DNA of 46,201 nucleotides, taken from Chitinophagaceae bacterium. Its GTDB lineage: Bacteria; Bacteroidota; Bacteroidia; Chitinophagales; Chitinophagaceae. The DNA is taken from positions 1 through 46,201 of the forward strand of contig JANWIY010000048.1 of assembly GCA_025449645.1 (NCBI GenBank). The letters run 5' to 3'. The notes below the pieces were generated by a model. That model searched no databases, was not told the DNA's origin, and was given only the letters and a program-made list of their open reading frames with translations. Both the position numbers and the translations under genes were made by a program. Shown here one piece after another: positions 40,486 to 46,201 of the stretch. The first letter of the stretch is position 1. The number at the start of each line of letters is the position of its first letter.

Positions 40486-42882
40486 TCACTCAGAACGAAG
40501 ACTGTTTACCGGTTTGGACAATCCTGCTTTGATGGCGCGAAAACCAACCGTTAATATGACAAGTGCAAGCACTGCAAATCCCGAAACCAGATAAATCGTC
40601 CAGCCCGCCGCGGCCTTGTAGGCAAAATCCTGCAACCATTTTGTTGTTGCCCACCAGGAAACAGGATATGCGATCAGAAGAGCTATTGCACCAAGTTTTA
40701 CGAAGTCACGGGATAGGATGACTACAATATGACCCAATGAAGCGCCCAGCACTTTACGTACTCCGATTTCTTTGGTGCGCTGCTGCGCCATATAGGAAGA
40801 TAATCCGAATAATCCCAGGCAAGCCAGGATGATCGCAATGAACGAAAACAAATCCATCACTTCCCCCAAACGAATTTCAGCGTTATAGAGCTGGCCAAAA
40901 TCTTCATCAAGAAAGTGATATTCAAATGGCCTGTCGGGCACAAATGTTTTCCATTTTGTCTGAAGAAAAGCAAGGGCATGCGGCAGGTTATGCCCGCTCA
41001 ACTTAACAAGCAATTGCCTCCCCCTGAGTTCCGGGAACAATACCAGGGGCCTGATCGCTTTATGTAAGGTCTCAAAATGAAAATCTTTTATGACTCCTTT
41101 TACAAAACCCGGACGGGATTCATCTAAGAACATTTTTTTACCGACGGCAGCTTCAGGTGTCCATCCTAATTGCCTGACCGCGGATTCATTTAAAATAAAA
41201 TGATATATTCTTTTGCTTTGGCTATCGCTTGCCACGTCTCTAATGTCCTGCTCTGTAAAATCATTTCCGGCAATCATTTCCAAACCTGTTGTTTTGACAA
41301 AATCTTCGTCCACCGGGTTGCCGGTAACAGCAAATTGCCGGCCGGCCGGCATGACAGCCGAACGCATGTTATAACCACCGCCGATGCTCACAGGCGTACT
41401 CACACAGCGGGAAATACTGATTATGTCCGGATCCGATTTAAATTCCTGTTTAATTAATGAAAGGCTGGCGAGCATTTTATTTTCCATCGGCATTACGAGT
41501 AGCCTTTCCCTTTCATATCCCAGTTTTTTATGCTGGATAGAATATAGCTGCTTTTGAATGATAAGCGTAAAGATGATCAGAAACAGGGAAATCGCGAATT
41601 GAAAAATGATTAAGGCTTTTCTCAGCCACTGTCCTGACCCCGTATTTCTAAACGATCCCTTGAGCACTTTTACAGGCTGGAACCTGGTCAGAATAAGGGC
41701 TGGATAAGATCCAGCCACCAGGCTGACAACAATCGCAATAAGAAAAGAAAACCCAAGGAAAAGAAATGAAAATAATTCCTTCCACTGCAATTGTTTTTCC
41801 GTCAGCTGGTTAAAATAGGGCATCAGCAGGGCCGCCAGTAACAGGCTAAACGCAACAGAAATGAAACATAAAACACCTGATTCTCCGATGAATTGCAAGA
41901 AGAGCTGATTTTTATCCGCCCCGAACACTTTTCTTACCCCCACTTCCCTTGCTCTCTCCATGGAGCGTGCTGTGCAAAGATTGATGTATGTGGAACAGGC
42001 AATAATCAATATCAATAGTGCAACGGCAGCCAGTATATAAATAAAACCGATGCTGTTGTTAGGCTCAAATCCATCGAATTCAGAATGAAGATGGATTTTA
42101 TCAAAAGGCTCCAGGAAAAAATTAACCGTGGCACCCTGCCCTTCCATTTCTTTTTTCATGAATGAAGCGATTTTTTTCTGCAGACTTAAACGGGAATTCT
42201 CATTCTGCACTAACAGGTAGGTGGTATAGTTCGCATCCCAATAGGTTGCTTCATATTCCTTGCCAATACCCAAGGAAGAAAACGATGCGAGAAAGTCGAA
42301 CTTGATCTGGGAATTGGAAGGACAATCTTGCATAACACCGGTAATCAGGTATAAATCATTGTCCGTTCCCACGGTCAAAGATTTTCCAACCGGATCTTCA
42401 TTTCCGAAATATTTTTTTGCTGTTGATGCAGTAAGGACCAGGTCTTTGGGAGCAGCTAATACTTTATGAGGGTCTCCCTGCAATAGTTTAAAGGAGAAAA
42501 GAGAAAAAAAACCTGAATCAGCATACATAAACCGCTTCTCATTGATAAGTTTATTTAGATGCCTGACAATGTTCTGCTGCTCCGTCATTTTTACTGCTGA
42601 TTCCACTTCGGGAAAATTCTTCTTAAAAACGGATGCAACCCGAACGCTCGTGAAATTTCCCTTATTGGATTCTCCGCCGCCATCGAAACGATATTCCATA
42701 ATTACCCTGGCTATTCGTTTCCCGTTCTTCTGAAATGAATCATAACTAACCTCATGCCGGATATAGGATGCAATGAGCAGACAGCTGGTCAGGCCAATGG
42801 TCATTCCCGAGATATTGATTAGCGATGAAATCTTATTCTTCCAAAGATGCCGGAAAGCGATCTTGAAATAGTTTTTTATCAT
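40486..42882 (-). CDS. large FtsX-like ABC transporter permease (two MacB domains)
   Basis: The 798-residue protein has eight likely membrane helices: one near residues 20-42, three around 285-395 (YINLCTARSMEREVGVRK-type coupling loop), one near 428-450, and three near 680-790 (AQQRTKEIGVRKVLGASLGHI). Two periplasmic MacB_PCD domains lie between. This duplicated form is common in Bacteroidota, often many copies per genome and usually paired with a small ATPase gene. None is adjacent, so it is an orphan permease here. Its substrate is unknown; related Bacillus YknZ/MacB systems act in resistance to antimicrobial peptides. Confidence 0.88.
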   Translation of the reverse strand: MIKNYFKIAFRHLWKNKISSLINISGMTIGLTSCLLIASYIRHEVSYDSFQKNGKRIARVIMEYRFDGGGESNKGNFTSVRVASVFKKNFPEVESAVKMTEQQNIVRHLNKLINEKRFMYADSGFFSLFSFKLLQGDPHKVLAAPKDLVLTASTAKKYFGNEDPVGKSLTVGTDNDLYLITGVMQDCPSNSQIKFDFLASFSSLGIGKEYEATYWDANYTTYLLVQNENSRLSLQKKIASFMKKEMEGQGATVNFFLEPFDKIHLHSEFDGFEPNNSIGFIYILAAVALLILIIACSTYINLCTARSMERAREVGVRKVFGADKNQLFLQFIGESGVLCFISVAFSLLLAALLMPYFNQLTEKQLQWKELFSFLFLGFSFLIAIVVSLVAGSYPALILTRFQPVKVLKGSFRNTGSGQWLRKALIIFQFAISLFLIIFTLIIQKQLYSIQHKKLGYERERLLVMPMENKMLASLSLIKQEFKSDPDIISISRCVSTPVSIGGGYNMRSAVMPAGRQFAVTGNPVDEDFVKTTGLEMIAGNDFTEQDIRDVASDSQSKRIYHFILNESAVRQLGWTPEAAVGKKMFLDESRPGFVKGVIKDFHFETLHKAIRPLVLFPELRGRQLLVKLSGHNLPHALAFLQTKWKTFVPDRPFEYHFLDEDFGQLYNAEIRLGEVMDLFSFIAIILACLGLFGLSSYMAQQRTKEIGVRKVLGASLGHIVVILSRDFVKLGAIALLIAYPVSWWATTKWLQDFAYKAAAGWTIYLVSGFAVLALVILTVGFRAIKAGLSKPVNSLRSE

Positions 42883-43089
42883 AAGCGGAATTAACTTTTA
42901 AGCTAAGTTTACAGCTCAGGCCATTTTTGCCGGCAGCCGTTCAAAACCCGCAGGATTAATGGAATCAATAAAAATTGGTATCCATGGGCCTGCTCATCAC
43001 ATTTTATTCAGTCCTATCTTTAGAAGACGGATTACTCGCTGGAAATGTTGCAGCCAGCCAGAGAAAATAAAATTGGAAATTTTAATCAA

Positions 43090-44649
43090 ATGCGGGAAAA
43101 GAAAACCTGGACGCTGTTTTTTTTATTGATCACTTCCGGGTTGATATCGTTTAATCAGGCGGACTGGCCTGTTTCCGATCCGATCCGGATTGAAAATGGT
43201 TTGATAGCAGGATTTTTTAATGTAAACACTGGTGTCACTGCCTACAAGGGGATTCCGTTTGCAGAACCACCCATTGGCCCCCTGCGCTGGAAAGCTCCCC
43301 AGCCTGCCGGGAAATGGAAAGGAATCAGGAACTGCCTGGCATTTGGGCCAAGCCCCATGCAACCAAAGCCGGTTTCATTTTTCATGATCGGCCCTGAATT
43401 TGTCGTGCCCAAACAACCGCTTAGTGAAGATTGCCTCTATCTCAACGTTTGGACGGCAGCCAGGTCAGCCGCGGAAAGGAGGCCGGTACTCGTTTGGATT
43501 TACGGTGGTGGCTTTTTTTCGGGGGGTGCAGCTGCATCAGGATACTCGGGTGAGGCGCTGGCAAAAAAGGGAATCGTCTTTGTATCTTTTAATTACCGCC
43601 TGGGAATCTTTGGTTTTTTTTCCCACCCGGGACTCAGCGCCGAAAACCCACATCACATTTCCGGTAATTACGCTTTGCTGGATCAGATTGCTGTACTGAA
43701 TTGGGTCAGGAAAAATATTCAGGCCTTTGGCGGCGATCCGGAAAAAGTGACGATCGCAGGACAATCAGCCGGCTCCATCAGCGTAAATTGTTTATTGGCA
43801 TCACCGCTTGCAAAGGGGCTGTTTCGGGGGGCAATTGCTGAAAGCGGTTCCATGGTTTTGGAGAACCCAGTGATCAGCATGAAAAAGCTGGCTGTTGCAG
43901 AAAAACTCGGATCGGCCTTGGCAGCCAAACTAAAAGCAAATAATATACAGGATCTGAGAAATCTTTCCGCTGACAGTCTTGAAAAAGCATCGGGATTTTA
44001 TTTCCCCGTTGCAGATGGATACGTGATGCCTGCATCCATTGCAGAGATTTACAAAGCCTCAAAGCAGACCCATGTCCCCTTTCTAACCGGATGGAACGCT
44101 GATGAAGGATTTTTACTTGGGATAAAAAGAAAGGAGGAATTCACGAAGGAGGGAAGCGTGTTCGGTCCCGATTCGGCCCTTTTTTCAACCTACTTTCCTT
44201 CTGTCACCGATTCTCAATCGCTGGCATCGCAAATTGCGTTCAGTGTAGATAAAACCATTGGCATTCCCCAATATATCTGGGCATTAAAACAAAATGAAAA
44301 TAATAACGCAAAGACATTTCTTTATTTATTCACGCGCAAGCCCCCTGCATTTGGCGATAAGAAAAAATTCGGAGCCTATCACTCGGCAGAAATCGGGTAT
44401 GCATTGCATAACCTGGACAGCATTCAGCGACCATGGGAGCCGGTGGACAGGCACTTGGAAGAAATCGTGAGTGGTTACTGGGTGAATTTTGTAAAATCGG
44501 GTGATCCTAATGGAGATCAATTGCCCGACTGGCCTGCTTTTTCAGCAAAGGACGCCATCACAATGATCCTGAGTGAACATCCGGTTGCGAAGCAATTGCC
44601 CGGCCGGGCGGCCATGGATTTTCTATATTCAAAATATCCGGGAAAATAG
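43090..44649 (+). CDS. secreted type B carboxylesterase
   Basis: The 519-residue protein has a hydrophobic N-terminus (signal or anchor, about 7-22) and the carboxylesterase/cholinesterase fold: AYKGIPFAEPPIGPLRW, SEDCLYLNVW, the oxyanion loop VWIYGGGFFSGG, the nucleophile Ser226 in GQSAGS, Glu339 in GWNADEG and His431 in GAYHSAEIGYAL. It hydrolyses carboxyl esters outside the cytoplasm, with substrate unknown. I chose ATG 43090; the 15 codons before it add nothing recognisable. Homopolymer runs of seven T and six G lie around codons 142-147, and eight T near codon 177, so frameshift errors or slippage are possible there. The gaps before (42883-43089) and after (44650-44885) show no clear features. 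Confidence 0.9.
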   Translation: MREKKTWTLFFLLITSGLISFNQADWPVSDPIRIENGLIAGFFNVNTGVTAYKGIPFAEPPIGPLRWKAPQPAGKWKGIRNCLAFGPSPMQPKPVSFFMIGPEFVVPKQPLSEDCLYLNVWTAARSAAERRPVLVWIYGGGFFSGGAAASGYSGEALAKKGIVFVSFNYRLGIFGFFSHPGLSAENPHHISGNYALLDQIAVLNWVRKNIQAFGGDPEKVTIAGQSAGSISVNCLLASPLAKGLFRGAIAESGSMVLENPVISMKKLAVAEKLGSALAAKLKANNIQDLRNLSADSLEKASGFYFPVADGYVMPASIAEIYKASKQTHVPFLTGWNADEGFLLGIKRKEEFTKEGSVFGPDSALFSTYFPSVTDSQSLASQIAFSVDKTIGIPQYIWALKQNENNNAKTFLYLFTRKPPAFGDKKKFGAYHSAEIGYALHNLDSIQRPWEPVDRHLEEIVSGYWVNFVKSGDPNGDQLPDWPAFSAKDAITMILSEHPVAKQLPGRAAMDFLYSKYPGK

Positions 44650-44885
44650 AAATAAAGAAGGTTCCATTCAGGCCCTGCTGAAGGCAAAATTATCATCTAA
44701 ACTAAAGACCATTGCAGTTCAGCAAAAAGCTTCAGAATCAGGGCGGCGTCTTTTTTGATTCGCGGCATTGGCAAATATTACAAAAAACATATCAGGAATA
44801 AATAATGGCCGGCACTATATTAATGTGGATTGACATTATACTGAAATGATTATCTTAGAAGCAAAGACTAACCACGGCCCTGCGT

Positions 44886-46088
44886 ATGCTTCGAAGAATC
44901 CTGACTGCTACCCTTTTGCTCCTTATTCCATTCATGCTGTTCGCACAATCATCCGCAAATCAGGACCCGGAAGACAGTGCCAAAGATATTCCCGATATTT
45001 TTCAGCATGTTTTTCATAGTCACGCTGTGCATGCGGATAGTATTTCAGTTCATCACCATATCCATATCGGAATTTTACCCGCGATCGGATACACTTTGCA
45101 AACCGAATTCGCTGTGCTTGTCAGTGCCAATATGATCATTTATAAAAGGAAAAAACAAGATACCCTCTTTCCGTCCACCTTCCTCGCTGGCATATCTTAT
45201 ACACAAAGGAATCAGGTCATCATTCCTGTACAATCGGCGTTTTATTTTAAACATAACCGGGCCCTGCTGATTTCTGACTGGCGATATTTAAAGTATCCTT
45301 CTTTCACTTATGGCCTGGGCATGCATACGAGCCCTGCGGACCAAACCCAACTCGATTTTCAGTATTTTAAGTTTCACGAATCGATCCTGTTCCCTGTAGC
45401 TCCTCATATTTATGCCGGCGGCGGCTATCACCTGGACTATTTCTGGGGAGTGAGGGAACTGCTGCCCCATGGCTATCCGGTTACAGATTTTGAAAAATAC
45501 GGATTTTCAAAACAAGTCATATCATCCGGCCTCTCCCTGCACATGCTGAGAGATACGCGGGATAATCCGATCAATGCATATTCTGGAACTTATGCGAATC
45601 TTGCACTGAATCCGAGATTTAAATTTTTGGGATCGGACGCTAACTGGAATGCCGTGCATGCGGAGTGGCGGGGCTATTTCCGGTTTCCGGCCAACTCGCC
45701 GGATATCCTTGCTCTTTGGAGTTATAACTGGTTTACGCTTAGCGGCAAACCGCCATACCTGATGCTGCCAAGTACGGGTTGGGATAAAGCATATAATACA
45801 GGCAGGGGATACATACAGGGACGATTCAGAAGTAATAATATGGTTGACGCGGAAACAGAATACCGCATCCGGCTAACAAAAAACGGATTGCTTGGTATGG
45901 TTTTGTTCGGCAACCTACAAAGTTTTTCTGAGATAAACACCTGGAGGTTCGAATCTGCTGCTCCTGCCGGAGGCCTCGGATTCCGCATCAAACTAAACAA
46001 ATATTCACGGACCAATATCGCCATAGATTACGGATGGGGTCGCCAGGGTTCAAGAGGGTTTTTTGTAAACCTCGGGGAAGTTTTTTAG
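44886..46088 (+). CDS. BamA/TamA-family outer-membrane barrel protein without POTRA domains
   Basis: The 400-residue protein has a signal peptide (MLRRILTATLLLLIPFMLFAQ). A histidine-rich segment follows (HVFHSHAVHADSISVHHHIHIG, about 41-62). The remaining part consists of amphipathic strands and is related to the surface-antigen (Omp85) barrel, including GRGYIQGRFRSNNMVDAETEYRI with the RGF/RGY-type loop and a final strand ending in VF. Classical Omp85 proteins have POTRA domains before the barrel; these are absent, as in many barrel-only Bacteroidota relatives. The role is unknown. The final TAG is contained in an AGTTATG repeat. Confidence 0.82.
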   Translation: MLRRILTATLLLLIPFMLFAQSSANQDPEDSAKDIPDIFQHVFHSHAVHADSISVHHHIHIGILPAIGYTLQTEFAVLVSANMIIYKRKKQDTLFPSTFLAGISYTQRNQVIIPVQSAFYFKHNRALLISDWRYLKYPSFTYGLGMHTSPADQTQLDFQYFKFHESILFPVAPHIYAGGGYHLDYFWGVRELLPHGYPVTDFEKYGFSKQVISSGLSLHMLRDTRDNPINAYSGTYANLALNPRFKFLGSDANWNAVHAEWRGYFRFPANSPDILALWSYNWFTLSGKPPYLMLPSTGWDKAYNTGRGYIQGRFRSNNMVDAETEYRIRLTKNGLLGMVLFGNLQSFSEINTWRFESAAPAGGLGFRIKLNKYSRTNIAIDYGWGRQGSRGFFVNLGEVF

Positions 46089-46150
46089 TTATGAGCTAGG
46101 GGTTTTGAGTTATGAGTTATGGATTATGAGTGATGAGTTATGGGTTTATG
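46087..46150. repeat. AGTTATG heptamer array after the barrel protein gene
   Basis: Eight heptamers in register (AGTTATG, AGCTAGG, GGTTTTG, AGTTATG, AGTTATG, GATTATG, AGTGATG, AGTTATG) and a final GGTTTATG fill the stretch, starting within the stop codon of the barrel gene. The mixture of AGTTATG and AGTGATG in one array links it to the ATGAGTT and ATGAGTG arrays elsewhere in the window. Confidence 0.9.
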
Positions 46151-46201
46151 AATTGATTACGAAAGCTCAAAGAAAATCTCAAATTTGAATAAATTTTCTC
46201 A

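Noticed and set aside
44573..44758. 61-codon frame across the end of the esterase gene
   Set aside because: The tail after the esterase stop looks somewhat protein-like, but there is no start of its own and no recognisable family.

Overview
The window looks like a stretch of a Bacteroidota chromosome, most like Chitinophagales (Chitinophagaceae-type). The evidence is a very large secreted protein ending in a type IX secretion (type B, gliding-associated) sorting domain, several families typical of that phylum (FtsX-like permeases, a DUF3857 protein, a DUF4421 protein, a PepSY-like protein, a folK-deoxynucleoside kinase pair), A-rich leaders without clear Shine-Dalgarno sequences, and at least six copies of a TAnnTTTGC element that matches the known Bacteroidota -7 promoter motif. 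I see no integrase, transposase, phage gene, CRISPR array or recognisable defence system.

Layout. 1-6329: start of a DUF3857 gene, queG, bioA, and a leftward block sppA / ABC-2 permease / SRPBCC protein. 6390-8820: folK, deoxynucleoside kinase and an MFS exporter in a probable operon. 8882-16278: Tat-type MBL hydrolase, YkgJ cysteine cluster protein, sterol-desaturase-like hydroxylase, gcvP, a DUF4421 beta-barrel protein and a KirBac potassium channel. 16369-19832: DUF4142 lipoprotein, clpS and aat (two halves of the N-degron pathway), and an exonuclease/GIY-YIG fusion. 19833-20665: a gap holding two unannotated, related 37-residue membrane peptides, each with a similar upstream block and its own terminator. 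20666-29363: valS, an LEA-2 lipoprotein, an aldose-epimerase-like gene, a MacB-type permease, tsaD with trmN6, and a LYS1/alanine-dehydrogenase-like oxidoreductase. 29695-35001: an AT-richer accessory stretch with a secreted serine protease, tRNA-Leu(CAA), a PKD-like lipoprotein broken at a run of ten T, a CBM9-like lipoprotein and the 810-residue T9SS cargo. 35537-46088: PepSY-like protein, MgtC/SapB protein, alpha/beta hydrolase, two Rossmann oxidoreductases, a DEAD-box helicase with a long leader, a large FtsX-type permease, a carboxylesterase and a BamA-like barrel protein.

The most unusual signals are non-coding. Seven intergenic places carry degenerate repeats of about 7 bp (units such as ATGGTTG, ATGAGTG, ATGAGTT and ATGTGAA). 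In six genes the stop codon lies inside such a repeat. Two of the loci (after aat and after valS) are copies of one palindromic element with a shared core. Because 7 and 3 share no factor, a stop-containing heptamer array closes every reading frame within 21 bases, so these arrays may work as frame-independent gene ends and hairpins. The paired 37-residue peptides and the poly-T frameshifted lipoprotein are the other candidates for undescribed biology.

Most assignments rest on motifs read by eye; no database search was possible.
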